Notes: generated by a model from the letters alone, not told the origin. A DNA stretch of 64,000 nt from Paenibacillus paeoniae (GCF_003388735.1 NZ_QUBQ01000001.1:1736001-1800000), one strand, 5' to 3'; positions 9,864 to 18,489 are shown, counted from the stretch's first letter. Translations and numbers: made by a program.

Positions 9864-10235
9864 ATGGGCAATATGCATCGAATCCTGTGGTTTGATGAAC
9901 AAGTGCGGTTTGGGAAGTACCCTAATAGCGGTCATTTGTCGGAGAATTTTGAGATATCCGTCCGGCAAGCCTGTAGGGACATCGAATATTTAACAAATAC
10001 ACTTTCTGCTCCACTGGTATACAATCCTAAAAAGAGAGGGTACCAATACGAGGATAAAACTTATGTACTGCCCGCGCTAATACTGACGGCATCCGATATA
10101 CAAATGATACAAGCCATAATATCCCACTTAGAACAAACGGCAGCTTTGTTTGGAGCAACCGCATTTTCAGAAAAAGCAGTTGGTCTACTGCAGAATATAA
10201 TTTCGCACTCTTCCTATGAAGGGGAGAGGGACTAA
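9864..10235 (+). CDS. Short HTH protein resembling the N-terminus of WYL/YafY-type regulators
   Basis: Protein of 123 residues. The first 60 (HRILWFDEQVRFGKYPNSG, then RQACRDIEYLTNTLSAPLVY and KKRGYQY) match the DeoR/HTH_11 DNA-binding part of WYL-domain regulators, and LPALILTASDIQMIQAI matches the linker after it. The WYL ligand domain is missing; the gene stops cleanly at 10235. ATG 9864 has GGTGAG upstream; GTG 9852 is the alternative. It lies 22 bp after the signal-less solute-binding protein and is probably co-transcribed. It could be a truncated regulator or a DNA-binding subunit working with that protein. Confidence 0.7.
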   Translation: MGNMHRILWFDEQVRFGKYPNSGHLSENFEISVRQACRDIEYLTNTLSAPLVYNPKKRGYQYEDKTYVLPALILTASDIQMIQAIISHLEQTAALFGATAFSEKAVGLLQNIISHSSYEGERD

Positions 10236-10356
10236 TACAAATAACGAGAAGTGTGGAAAAAAGCTGACGAAAATGATTCTGAATTATCCTTTATATATTT
10301 ATTAATCAGTTTCCTTTGCAATGATTGAAAAAACATCGTTCAGGGAGGAGATTAGG

Positions 10357-11157
10357 ATGGCATTACAAGTTCGTCCATATTGCGCTGAATTAGAGGATAC
10401 AGTTAAAAATTTAAGTCACAAAGCATGGATACTTTTTAAGTACAATAAAGATTTCGATCATCAGAGGATGAGTTGTGTATTTAACGAGGACGGTAATTTA
10501 ATTTGTGTGGGATACTTACGACATGGAATAGCTGACGCTCATGATGTATTCGAAATTGAAATGCCCACTAATGAATTAGCTTCAAATCGCATGAATGAAG
10601 TGAGAAAGGCTCTTTACCCTACATTCATAAATACCTGTCAAAAACTGCGTAATCCAAACAAGAAGACAAAGTTGGTTGCATGGAAAGACTTCTATGGTGA
10701 CAGAGAGTTTTACGAAGAGATAGGTTTTATCCCTTATCAAACATATGTTATAGCAAAACGTTCAATAGAAAAAATCATACCTGGAGTCATAACGCCTGTT
10801 GGAGTTAATGTCAAATTTCACTCGATGGAGTCCAAAGAGGAAAGAATCAAATATACCGAATTAGAAAATCAAGTTTATCAAGGTGTTGTATACAGAAGTT
10901 TAAATATGTTGGAATGGATGATGGGTGGTCCAGAGTTACATACTATTTCTGCATTTGAAGGTGAAGAACTTGTTGGCAGCGTAATGTGTTGGCAAACTGG
11001 CGCAGTTGAAAGATTATTCGTAATTCCTCGATGGCGTAATAAAGGGCTGGGCAAGTTTCTCATAACAAAGGGTTTTGAGTATCATATTAAGAATGGTCGA
11101 AACGAAATTTATACGATGGTTAATGAACAGGATAAGGAAGCTATGTTGTTGTTATAG
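10357..11157 (+). CDS. GNAT-type acetyltransferase, C-terminus cut by an in-frame amber codon
   Basis: The ATG at 10357 follows GGGAGGAG. The 266-residue product carries a GNAT fold in its last 120 residues: GEELVGSVMCW, then RLFVIPRWRNKGLGKFLI with the acetyl-CoA pyrophosphate loop (RNKGLG). The frame meets TAG at 11155-11157 (LLL-stop), yet the same frame continues with SMGYTFSVRMELKALDV and a natural stop at 11209-11211. That tail is the usual last strand of a GNAT fold (MGY-F), so the amber codon probably arose by point mutation, for example AAG to TAG, or by error. The full protein would have 284 residues. Substrate unknown. Confidence 0.75.
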   Translation: MALQVRPYCAELEDTVKNLSHKAWILFKYNKDFDHQRMSCVFNEDGNLICVGYLRHGIADAHDVFEIEMPTNELASNRMNEVRKALYPTFINTCQKLRNPNKKTKLVAWKDFYGDREFYEEIGFIPYQTYVIAKRSIEKIIPGVITPVGVNVKFHSMESKEERIKYTELENQVYQGVVYRSLNMLEWMMGGPELHTISAFEGEELVGSVMCWQTGAVERLFVIPRWRNKGLGKFLITKGFEYHIKNGRNEIYTMVNEQDKEAMLLL

Positions 11158-11211
11158 TCAATGGGGTATACCTTTTCTGTAAGAATGGAACTCAAGGCAT
11201 TGGATGTGTAA

Positions 11212-11318
11212 AAAAAGGACACAACGATTTCCATTTGGCGGCCAATATTCCGTCAACGTGGAACGATAGCGCCACTCAGGCTACCGGTATAATCGGGCGT
11301 CCTGTTGATGGATCGTAA
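11212..11318 (+). pseudogene. Possible remnant of a secreted beta-helix protein C-terminus
   Basis: An open stretch ending at 11318 reads NDFHLAANIPSTWNDSATQA and then IIGRPVDGS. Right-handed beta-helix proteins such as polysaccharide lyases often end in a DFxLxxNSPAIN-like stretch followed by GRPR. Only about 33 codons remain, without start or ribosome site. Weak evidence. Confidence 0.25.
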
Positions 11319-11324
11319 AGCAGT

Positions 11325-11355
11325 AGTCGGCCACTTGACATGGCTGGCTTTTTTT
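11325..11355 (+). terminator. Rho-independent terminator
   Basis: AGTCGGCCA (11325-11333) pairs with TGGCTGGCT (11341-11349), with two G-T wobbles, followed by seven T. It lies after the GNAT gene. Confidence 0.8.
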
Positions 11356-11399
11356 AATATGTCTTATATCTGTGATAATTGGAGTTTTTTTAATGTTCG

Positions 11400-11437
11400 A
11401 AAAAAACCACCATATAATGTGTAACAATATATGGTGG
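11400..11437 (-). terminator. Hairpin with a T-run on the minus strand
   Basis: CCACCATATA (11407-11416) pairs with TATATGGTGG (11428-11437). On the minus strand it is followed by seven T. No minus-strand gene lies directly before it, so it may be a leftover or belong to an unseen RNA. Confidence 0.55.
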
Positions 11438-11463
11438 ATGTCAAGAATATGGGCCGATTGAAT

Positions 11464-11487
11464 ACCGCGTAATTCGCGGTTTTTTTG
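11464..11487 (+). terminator. Rho-independent terminator
   Basis: ACCGCG-TAATT-CGCGGT followed by seven more T. It is the third hairpin in 170 bp, so this gap (11212-11811) is rich in transcription ends but holds no intact gene. Confidence 0.8.
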
Positions 11488-11811
11488 TTTTATAGGAACA
11501 AATTCTTGTCAATCCCAAATGTCAAGAACTTGTACCCATTGCCGATATGTTCTAAGAATATGTTCCTATAGCCGACGTTGGTAATTAGCCATGTTACCAT
11601 TTCAAAGTATAACAGCGAACAGGGCTGATTGGCGTGTATAGAGACGAATCGTTTCGCTTGTTGGTATGGCTGAGACAGGCGGCAAAGTGTGAATACAGCT
11701 TGCAGTGATATACAACTTTACTCATTCACGAACTTTCTGAGATTGTCTTGAGGAGCGCTGCAGGTGATTAGGCATGATAATAGAAAGGGGTGAATATTAG
11801 GAAACGATTCA

Positions 11812-11854
11812 AAAAAAACCACATGGAGTTTTTTACACTCACATGTGGTTTTTA
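11812..11854 (-). terminator. Bidirectional terminator below the CcdC-like gene
   Basis: Stem CCACATG (11819-11825) with CATGTGG (11842-11848), extended by A and T runs on both sides, so it can end transcripts from either strand. It is 42 bp past the stop of the minus-strand gene. Confidence 0.8.
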
Positions 11855-11896
11855 ACGCTCTATATAAACCAAACGTTAATTAAATTTCTAAGGTCA

Positions 11897-12412
11897 CTAT
11901 TGCAAGCTGACCTGTTTGACGCTGTTGCGAAGAACGAATATGGAGTACCCGATGTAGTAGGTGACTAGAATATAGAAGACGAGAGCGGTCCACGGATCTG
12001 TAATGAATTGTTTGAAATGCATAGCCTTTGCACCTACCGCTGCATTACCACTTGTGAACATGATCAAGACGCTGTAAGCGATTCTCCCTACAAACAAAGC
12101 GACGACGAATGCTTCAATAGCGATATGCGTACGATAATAAATCGTTTTTTCCCGTTGCTCAAACCGTAAATACCGAATTGCAAAATAGACGACAATCGCA
12201 CCTAATGCCAAGCCAATGGCATCAAAGGCGAACAACTGTGGTTTGAAGGAAGCTGCGTACAATAACAGGATACTAATGGCGGCAAATAAGCCGATTCTAA
12301 TTTTCAGTGCCCTTGGCTTGAAAGGCTGGAACCCTACAGTACGTCTAAATCTGCGATAGAGCATGAAAAAGACGATTAGAACGGGAATCGCATAGTGAGT
12401 TAATAATTCCAT
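11897..12412 (-). CDS. CcdC/DUF1453-like integral membrane protein
   Basis: Small membrane protein of 171 residues with about five hydrophobic helices (LLTHYAIPVLIVFFMLY, IGLFAAISILLLYAAS, the AIGLALGAIVVYFAIRYL region, FVVALFVGRIAYSVLIMF, and a last helix near VFYILVTYYIGYSIF). Length and the LRFEQREKTIYYRT loop suit the CcdC family of Bacillus, whose job is unclear. Start chosen at the ATG 12412 because AGGAG lies 11 nt before it; a GTG four codons earlier overlaps that site. It is transcribed alone, with a strong terminator. Confidence 0.65.
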   Translation of the reverse strand: MELLTHYAIPVLIVFFMLYRRFRRTVGFQPFKPRALKIRIGLFAAISILLLYAASFKPQLFAFDAIGLALGAIVVYFAIRYLRFEQREKTIYYRTHIAIEAFVVALFVGRIAYSVLIMFTSGNAAVGAKAMHFKQFITDPWTALVFYILVTYYIGYSIFVLRNSVKQVSLQ

Positions 12413-12505
12413 CTGAGCATCCACTCCTAGGTGTAGTTTCTTTTCAAGATTATTAAAATCAGTGGGATAGTGTGATATCCATACTTAAATGAGAGCTCAT
12501 AATAC

Positions 12506-13414
12506 CTAAAATTGATAATGGACATCTGTTAACTTTTCAGAAACAGACCAAAGCTTTTCCGCAAGTTGTAAGTCTAAAGATTTCTTAGGAAAGTCCACTA
12601 GCACAGGGGTTTTATCTTTGAATGGGTTCATTCGTAATCCAATGTAGTTTTCGCCGGTCACTTTGTCATCTGTGGCAGCAATGAGTGACGGCCAAGCCGA
12701 TATATCAGGCGTAGTTCCCAACAACTTCATTAATAGCTGGGCGGATCCTTTCAATCCCGAGGACGTATTTCTACTGATCCGAGTAGGGCTCGTCCCAGGA
12801 TGTACGGCGATAGAAGTTACATTTTTGTGTTTTACTCGACGATTTAACTCGCGTGCAAATAAAATGTTCGCAAGCTTAGAACGGTTATATCCAGCTATAG
12901 GTCTATATTTTTTATCCATGTTCAAATCTGAAAAATCAATATGCCCCATTTGTGAGGAGAGTGCACTAACCGTAACTATTCGACCATTTTGGGTTTCGAT
13001 TAATGGTAATAACAGACCCGTTAATGCAAAGTGCCCAAGGTGATTGGTTCCAAGGTGCATCTCAAAACCATCAACTGTTAATTCACGTGTTGGTACAGAC
13101 ATGATTCCCGCATTATTGATCAAAATATCAATTCCAGATAAGCTTTTTGTCATGATATTGGCAAAATGTCGAACGGATTGCAGCTCAGCTAAGTTTAATT
13201 GATGTACCGAGACCTGGATGTGAGGTGCAGTTTCTTTCATTTTGATTACGGCATCTTCTCCACGTTTGATATCTCGACTTCCAATAATCACATTAGCTCC
13301 ATGCTTCGCTAGTTCAAGTGCTGTATAATAACCGACTCCACTGTTACCTCCAGTTACAATTGCGGTTTTTCCTTGTAGGTTTGGAATTTGATCTGGCGTC
13401 CATTGCGCTATCAT
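12506..13414 (-). CDS. Short-chain dehydrogenase/reductase under TetR control
   Basis: NAD(P)-dependent oxidoreductase of 302 residues, of the retinol-dehydrogenase/protochlorophyllide-reductase-like type. The nucleotide-binding motif is TGGNSGVG near residue 21, followed by NNAGI and the catalytic Tyr-Lys pair in YNRSK. GGGGGGA precedes the ATG. The likely substrate is a ketone or aldehyde. The region just upstream (13433-13454) holds a 22-bp palindrome that recurs before the TetR gene and the next NAD(P)-binding gene, so the SDR is probably repressed by that TetR protein and induced by a small xenobiotic. Confidence 0.87.
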   Translation of the reverse strand: MIAQWTPDQIPNLQGKTAIVTGGNSGVGYYTALELAKHGANVIIGSRDIKRGEDAVIKMKETAPHIQVSVHQLNLAELQSVRHFANIMTKSLSGIDILINNAGIMSVPTRELTVDGFEMHLGTNHLGHFALTGLLLPLIETQNGRIVTVSALSSQMGHIDFSDLNMDKKYRPIAGYNRSKLANILFARELNRRVKHKNVTSIAVHPGTSPTRISRNTSSGLKGSAQLLMKLLGTTPDISAWPSLIAATDDKVTGENYIGLRMNPFKDKTPVLVDFPKKSLDLQLAEKLWSVSEKLTDVHYQF

Positions 13415-13432
13415 AAAATCCCCCCATTATAT

Positions 13433-13454
13433 AATAAAAGAACGTTCATTTATT
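13433..13454. promoter_or_regulatory. TetR operator copy 1 (before the SDR)
   Basis: Imperfect palindrome AATAAAAGAACGTTCATTTA plus TT with a single mismatched pair, 19 bp before the SDR start and beside a TATAAT-like element. It matches two other sites at 14100-14117 and 14394-14415. Confidence 0.75.
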
Positions 13455-13518
13455 AAAAAGGTAAAAAACAAAGCGAGATAAGCGTGTATCATCGCTATGT
13501 GTTGTTTGGACAATGGGT

Positions 13519-14091
13519 CTAGGCTTTTATAGCATCCCAGCTCATCTTGATTGAAGCATCCAATTGATGTTTTTCAATTATCGTTCCTTTTTTTAAATGA
13601 CCTTTAGCCAACTCTGCTAAAGGTAAGATGGAGTGTGCAATTAAAAGATCTACATTTTCTTGTTTAAACAACCCTTGTTTTTTCCCGTTTTCAAACATAT
13701 TGAAAACAGGCATGAACTGGCTCGCTGTATCCTCCATGCACCATTTCTGAGGTAAGGGTGAATTCATTATTTGCTCCAAGAACAAAAAATATTCCTTATT
13801 TGTTTGGATAAAATCAACGTAGTTGCGGAGTATAGCATCAAAGTGTTCCTTAACGCTTTGGGAATCTTCTATTCCCTGAAACATATTTTCACTCATTTTT
13901 CCTTTAATCTTTAAATAGGTTTTGTAAAGTAAATCCTCCTTGTTTTCATGGTAAATATAAATGGTTGCGGAAGATACGTTTGCTCTTTTAGCTATTTTAG
14001 ATATCGATGTTTCGGCAAAACCCATACCATTGACGAGCTCTATAGTCGCATCGAAAATGGCTTCTACTTTGTTATCATCTCTAGGCCTCAT
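13519..14091 (-). CDS. TetR-family repressor of the SDR regulon
   Basis: Regulator of 190 residues. The N-terminal HTH is at about residues 8-55 (FDATIELVNGMGFAETSISK, then NVSSATIYIYHENKEDLL), followed by an all-helical ligand and dimer domain. Start taken at ATG 14091; a TTG two codons earlier is possible. Neither has a ribosome site. The promoter (TTGACT at 14126-14121, 17 bp, TATTAT at 14103-14098) would start transcription at about the ATG, so the mRNA may be leaderless. The operator at 14100-14117 fills the promoter spacer, which points to self-repression. Confidence 0.85.
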   Translation of the reverse strand: MRPRDDNKVEAIFDATIELVNGMGFAETSISKIAKRANVSSATIYIYHENKEDLLYKTYLKIKGKMSENMFQGIEDSQSVKEHFDAILRNYVDFIQTNKEYFLFLEQIMNSPLPQKWCMEDTASQFMPVFNMFENGKKQGLFKQENVDLLIAHSILPLAELAKGHLKKGTIIEKHQLDASIKMSWDAIKA

Positions 14092-14097
14092 ACGCAA

Positions 14098-14126
14098 ATA
14101 ATAAATGATCGTTTATTTAAAGTCAA
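14098..14126 (-). promoter_or_regulatory. TetR promoter with operator copy 2 in the spacer
   Basis: TTGACT (14126-14121) and TATTAT (14103-14098) are 17 bp apart. The palindrome AATAAATGA/TCGTTTATT (14100-14117, one mismatch) lies across the spacer, so repressor and RNA polymerase cannot both bind. Confidence 0.75.
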
Positions 14127-14388
14127 TAAATCAAAAGTATCCAAGCAAAGGATCACATTATAACTGTAAAGGTACTGAAAAAGTCGTGCTGATTAAAGGA
14201 CTTCTAATCATTACGGCAGGTAGAAATGAAAGGAACAAATGATTGTTTTAACTAGGGATAGGGTTGAATTTCAGATAATTTAAGTGTAACACTTCAGATG
14301 CTAAGTAAGGTTTAGCCAAGCATTTAAATCGTTTGACAAGCTGCTTTGGACAGTTTTTAGATGTAACTGCATAGGTATACAAAGGAAG

Positions 14389-14417
14389 TTGACGATAAAT
14401 GAACAATCATTTATTAT
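14389..14417 (+). promoter_or_regulatory. Promoter with operator copy 3 for the NAD(P)-binding gene
   Basis: TTGACG (14389-14394), a 17-bp spacer and TATTAT (14412-14417). The palindrome ATAAATGA-ACAA-TCATTTAT fits exactly between and over the hexamers (14394-14415). The layout matches the TetR gene's own promoter. Confidence 0.78.
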
Positions 14418-14491
14418 ATGACCGTGAGACAGCGATGCTTTCAAAAATGTCGATCTTTGAGACATAAATAAGGAATGCGGGTGAGTTGAAC

Positions 14492-15124
14492 ATGAAAATT
14501 GCCATTTTTGGTGCAAGTGGAAGCACAGGGCTAAGGTTAATTGAACAAGCAATAGAAAGAGGATATTCAGTTACTGCTTTTGTACGTGATTCAAAACGGA
14601 TGATGATTCATCATGATCATTTAACCATTTTGGAAGGCAGTGTCTTTAATACGCATGAGGTGGAATTAGCTATTCAGGGGCAAGATGCAGTGATTGTAGC
14701 GCTCGGTGCCAATTCAAGCAGTCCCGCAGATATTTGTGCCAAGGCGACGTTGAACATCGTAAATGGAATGAAAAAACATCAGGTCAAGAGAATTATTGTA
14801 TTAACTGGCTTCGGTACCAGTCCGGCCAGTAGAAGGCAACTGGGTTGTGTAATGAGAATAGTCGTTAAAACGATATCACTCCTCATGTATCGAGAATTTA
14901 CAGACAAAGAAAAGCAAGATGAAGTCGTGCGGCAAAGCGGGCTGAATTGGACGATTGTACAGCCGCCCAAGCTCACGGATGGGCTGAAAAAAGGAGAATT
15001 TAAGCATGGTTCATTTCGACCTTCTATGCTAGCTCAAATATCCCGTTCCGATGTCGCGACTTTTATGCTTGATGAGGTTGAACACTCACGTTATATTAAC
15101 CAGTCGACCTATCTTCATGATTAA
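14492..15124 (+). CDS. NAD(P)-binding reductase of the atypical SDR / NmrA-like type
   Basis: Protein of 210 residues with an N-terminal Rossmann motif (IAIFGASGSTGLRLIEQA) and the pattern DAVIVALGANSSS, then RIIVLTGFGTSPAS, seen in NAD(P)H-binding reductases such as biliverdin-reductase-B-like and NmrA-like proteins. ATG 14492 follows GGGTGAG at good distance; the TTG at 14486 lies too close. It is divergent from the TetR gene and carries the same operator, so it belongs to that regulon and probably works in the same detoxification or redox response. Confidence 0.83.
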   Translation: MKIAIFGASGSTGLRLIEQAIERGYSVTAFVRDSKRMMIHHDHLTILEGSVFNTHEVELAIQGQDAVIVALGANSSSPADICAKATLNIVNGMKKHQVKRIIVLTGFGTSPASRRQLGCVMRIVVKTISLLMYREFTDKEKQDEVVRQSGLNWTIVQPPKLTDGLKKGEFKHGSFRPSMLAQISRSDVATFMLDEVEHSRYINQSTYLHD

Positions 15125-15187
15125 GCACTTGAAAATGGCCCTAATGAAAGTAAAATAACGAATCGTTTTAGGAAATACCCCAAGCTG

Positions 15188-15230
15188 CCAAAGGTGCTTA
15201 TGTAAACAAACTGCACCTTTGGTTCTGTTT
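15188..15230 (+). terminator. Terminator after the NAD(P)-binding gene
   Basis: Perfect 10-bp stem CCAAAGGTGC (15188-15197) with GCACCTTTGG (15213-15222), then TTCTGTTTG. Confidence 0.75.
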
Positions 15231-15523
15231 GTATAAATTTTGTGAAAATTGACCTTAACGGATGCTCGTCTTCTACGTAGAACAGCAGTGGACTTTTTTA
15301 TTTTACAATTTATTAAATTTAATCGTATACAATGTGTACAATACTTTAATATACAATTATTTTAGTGTCAATATCTTTGTTGACGAAGTAGAATGGCGTT
15401 CAGAAGCCAAGCAACGGGAGAAATGCGATAGTTTTCTGCTCCTTAAGCCTTTTCAGGGGAGGGTATGCATGCTTTTCGCTAGGGGAGAGTCACTTTATTT
15501 ATTATACTTTATATACAAAAAAG

Positions 15524-15552
15524 TTGACAAAACAAAAAACCAGAAATAAGAT
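15524..15552 (+). promoter_or_regulatory. Promoter of the ABC-DUF1854-ABC operon
   Basis: TTGACA (15524-15529), 17 bp, TAAGAT (15547-15552), close to consensus and 58 bp ahead of the first gene. The rest of 15231-15523 is very AT-rich and shows no convincing gene. Confidence 0.7.
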
Positions 15553-15610
15553 ATTGAAGCATTCTAATATGAGTTTGTGAATCACAAAAGTTTGTATATG
15601 GATACTGCCG

Positions 15611-17908
15611 ATGGAGTTGATGACTATTCGATCTAAAGAGAAATTAACCATACTGCAGCAGGAGGGATGGTTAGAGAAGGATATCCTGTTCGAGATGATA
15701 TGCGATCGTACGTCAGACGGGTATTTTCTCGATACATACATGGCCTTGTCCAGGCACAAGCTGCTGATTGCCAAAAGTATCAAAGAACCGGAACATGAAA
15801 AAACCTACAGGGGCTACCCGCAGTTGGTCCAAAATAATTCCTCTCAGGAGGAAGGTGAATGGTCGGTTCAGACGTTTGAAATCAAAGATATCGAATCCAT
15901 ATTCATGGTTAACCTTGTTGCATCAGGCATGCTGGTGATGAAGGCACCTCAGGAGCGTATCATTGCGACATTTACGAATGGACTCATGAGTAAGGCATCC
16001 AGGTTTACCGTCATCTTCGAGAAACTGAAACACGGGGAAGAGCTGGATAGTGAGCTGCTCGAAGATGAGACTGTCAATGGCTCTTGTCCAACTTGCGGGA
16101 GAATGTACCCGGAAGAAGGCAGGGAAATTTGTCCGAAATGCATGAAGAAAGGCGCTTTGGTTCTCCGACTGTTATCGTTTGTGAAGCCTTACAAATTCTC
16201 AGCCCTGCTCATTATTTTCTTAATGTTACTGAATTCCGCGAGTGGACTGGTCATTCCTTATTTGACTGGTACAGCTTTGTTCGATCAGGCCCTTAAAGGA
16301 GAAGGTTATTTTGCCGATCAGATTGGGCTGGTCATCTTGCTTGTCATTGTTTTTCGAACCTTATCCCTATTATCAGGTGTCCTATTCAGTACTCTCAATG
16401 TGAGAATGGTTGCCAACCTTGTATTCGATCTGAAATCCGTTATCTTTACTGCGATGCAGCGCTTGTCACTGAACTTTTTTCAGCGGAAGCAGACAGGACA
16501 ACTCATAACTCGGATGAATTACGATTCAGCCGAGCTGCAAATTTTTTTAATAGATGTCTTTTCTTACTTTATCGTGAATGCCATGAATATCATCGGTATT
16601 ACTATCATTCTGTTAGTACTGGATTGGAAACTTACATTAATTTGCTTTTTACCGCTTCCGATCGTTTTTTATCTCATACAAAAGGTATACCCTAAGCTGT
16701 TACGTCTATCATCGCGAACACACCGCCGTATGTCTGCGATGAACTCCATCATAAGCGACTCTATTAAAGGGGTCCGAGTCATAAAGGCTTTTGGCATGGA
16801 GCATCGGGAGATGGAACGATTTCAACGGACAAACGTGCATTTCTCCAGCGCAGAGCAAAATTACAATCGTTTGAGCGGCACAATCTTTCCCATGCTTAAT
16901 GCTTTAACCCAAATGGGCGGCATGTTTATCTGGGCATTTGGGGGCTGGATGGTGCTTAAAGGTGAAATTTCATTCGGGCTTATGCTGACCTTTGTCCACT
17001 ATATGTATATGTTATATGGTCCCATCGAGTTTATGAACAATATCGTAGGTTGGTGGTCTCGATGTGTAACGGCTTCGCAGCGGTTGTTTGAAATTCAAGA
17101 TGCCAACCCGGATGTGAAGGAAAAGGAGAACGCGATCCGGATTCCGGTCATGAAGGGGAATATACAAGTAACAAATGTTGTATTTGGCTATGAGCCCAAT
17201 AAATCCATCCTGAAGAATGTTACGTTGCAGGTGAAGGCCAAACAAATGCTAGGTGTTGTCGGACATTCCGGAGCCGGCAAATCAACACTCGTTAATCTCA
17301 TTTCTCGGCTGTACGATGTGAACGAAGGTGCGATTACCATCGACGGTGTGAACGTAAAAGATTTAGCTGCCGAGTCGTTACGGTCCAACATTGGCATTGT
17401 ATCTCAGGATGTGTATGTGTTCTCGGGTAGTATTGCCGAAAACATTGCGTACGCCAATCCGGATTGCACCGTCATGGATATTATTCATGCTGCTAAAGTC
17501 GCCAATGCCCATGATTTTATCGAGAAGCTTCCCGATGGCTACGATACGATCGTAGGAACGGGGGGCTACAATTTATCGGGTGGTGAAAAACAGCGCTTGT
17601 CTATTGCACGAGCGATTCTGCATAACCCGCAAATACTGATTCTGGATGAGGCGACAGCTTCTTTGGATACGGAGACTGAACTGCAAATTCAGGAGGCATT
17701 AGATAAGTTGATTCGAGGAAGAACAACAATTGCGATCGCACATCGACTCTCTACACTTCGTAAGGCAGACTACTTGGTCGTGATGGATCAAGGCAAGGTC
17801 GTGGAAGAAGGAACACATGACACGTTGATGGGTACCGAAGGTGCTTATTATAAATTGGTGAAAAAGCATGATGAAGCTTTGAAGATGAGTGAGGTGATTT
17901 CAGTATGA
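15611..17908 (+). CDS. ABC exporter half-transporter with PH-like and zinc-ribbon N-terminus
   Basis: Membrane/ATPase fusion of 765 residues. Residues 1-155 form an unrecognised, perhaps PH-like, soluble domain. Two CxxC pairs (CPTCGR and CPKCMKK, about 158-180) look like a zinc ribbon. Six membrane helices of an exporter follow (about 190-490). The nucleotide-binding domain has Walker A GHSGAGKST, signature NLSGGEKQRLSIARAI and Walker B ILILDEATASLD, then the H-loop AHRLST. The same unusual N-terminus recurs in the third gene of the operon, so the two probably form a heterodimer. The substrate is unknown. Confidence 0.87.
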   Translation: MELMTIRSKEKLTILQQEGWLEKDILFEMICDRTSDGYFLDTYMALSRHKLLIAKSIKEPEHEKTYRGYPQLVQNNSSQEEGEWSVQTFEIKDIESIFMVNLVASGMLVMKAPQERIIATFTNGLMSKASRFTVIFEKLKHGEELDSELLEDETVNGSCPTCGRMYPEEGREICPKCMKKGALVLRLLSFVKPYKFSALLIIFLMLLNSASGLVIPYLTGTALFDQALKGEGYFADQIGLVILLVIVFRTLSLLSGVLFSTLNVRMVANLVFDLKSVIFTAMQRLSLNFFQRKQTGQLITRMNYDSAELQIFLIDVFSYFIVNAMNIIGITIILLVLDWKLTLICFLPLPIVFYLIQKVYPKLLRLSSRTHRRMSAMNSIISDSIKGVRVIKAFGMEHREMERFQRTNVHFSSAEQNYNRLSGTIFPMLNALTQMGGMFIWAFGGWMVLKGEISFGLMLTFVHYMYMLYGPIEFMNNIVGWWSRCVTASQRLFEIQDANPDVKEKENAIRIPVMKGNIQVTNVVFGYEPNKSILKNVTLQVKAKQMLGVVGHSGAGKSTLVNLISRLYDVNEGAITIDGVNVKDLAAESLRSNIGIVSQDVYVFSGSIAENIAYANPDCTVMDIIHAAKVANAHDFIEKLPDGYDTIVGTGGYNLSGGEKQRLSIARAILHNPQILILDEATASLDTETELQIQEALDKLIRGRTTIAIAHRLSTLRKADYLVVMDQGKVVEEGTHDTLMGTEGAYYKLVKKHDEALKMSEVISV

Positions 17909-18489
17909 GTGCGTCTGAGACTCGAAAGAAGGTGACTTCAGCCCAGACGGCAGAGCGGCTGAAGGAAGAAGAGACAGCGGGTTCGCTATCCGATGCTGCA
18001 GACGTTTACTATCTGACGAAGGATAATGCAGCCTTTCATAAAACGGAAGGTCAAATGTTGGCGGTAACAATCATGGAAGAGACGCATTCGGCCGTCTATG
18101 TACATAGCTCCTTCCCGCATACGAATAAACACATGTTTTTGTCTGTCCGGACTTTGGAAAATAGGGAAATTGGCATGATCCGCAGTCTGGATGATTTTTC
18201 AGAAGACACGCAGCAACTACTGAAGGAACAGTTGCACATTCGTTATTTTACCCCGGAAATTCGTAAAGTGATTTCCGTGAAAGAGGAGTTTGGCTACTCC
18301 TATTGGGAAGCGGAGACTTCTGCTGGTTTATGTCGGTTCACGGTCAGAGGCGGTGGAAGCCATGCCAAACTGGTCACTCCTGATCGCCTGCTTGTGACGG
18401 ATGTGGACGGCAATCGGTTCGTCATTCAGGATATAAGCAAGTTGACGGATAAGGAGTTTCGGATGGTAGAAATGTGCATGTATGGATAG
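17905..18489 (+). CDS. DUF1854 protein between two ABC half-transporters
   Basis: Soluble protein of 194 residues. Its second half (HIRYFTPEIRKVISVKEEFG, then YWEAETSAG and LLVTDVDGNRFVIQDI) matches DUF1854, a family known mainly next to ABC exporters and annotated in some proteobacteria as linked to cyanophycin metabolism. ATG overlaps the upstream stop (ATGA), so translation is coupled. I expect it to be an accessory subunit of the two flanking half-transporters. Molecular role unknown. Confidence 0.75.
   Translation: MSASETRKKVTSAQTAERLKEEETAGSLSDAADVYYLTKDNAAFHKTEGQMLAVTIMEETHSAVYVHSSFPHTNKHMFLSVRTLENREIGMIRSLDDFSEDTQQLLKEQLHIRYFTPEIRKVISVKEEFGYSYWEAETSAGLCRFTVRGGGSHAKLVTPDRLLVTDVDGNRFVIQDISKLTDKEFRMVEMCMYG

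Noticed and set aside
15262-15549. 95-codon open frame ahead of the ABC-DUF1854-ABC operon
   Set aside because: AT-rich, no ribosome site, low-complexity product, and it covers the promoter at 15524-15552.
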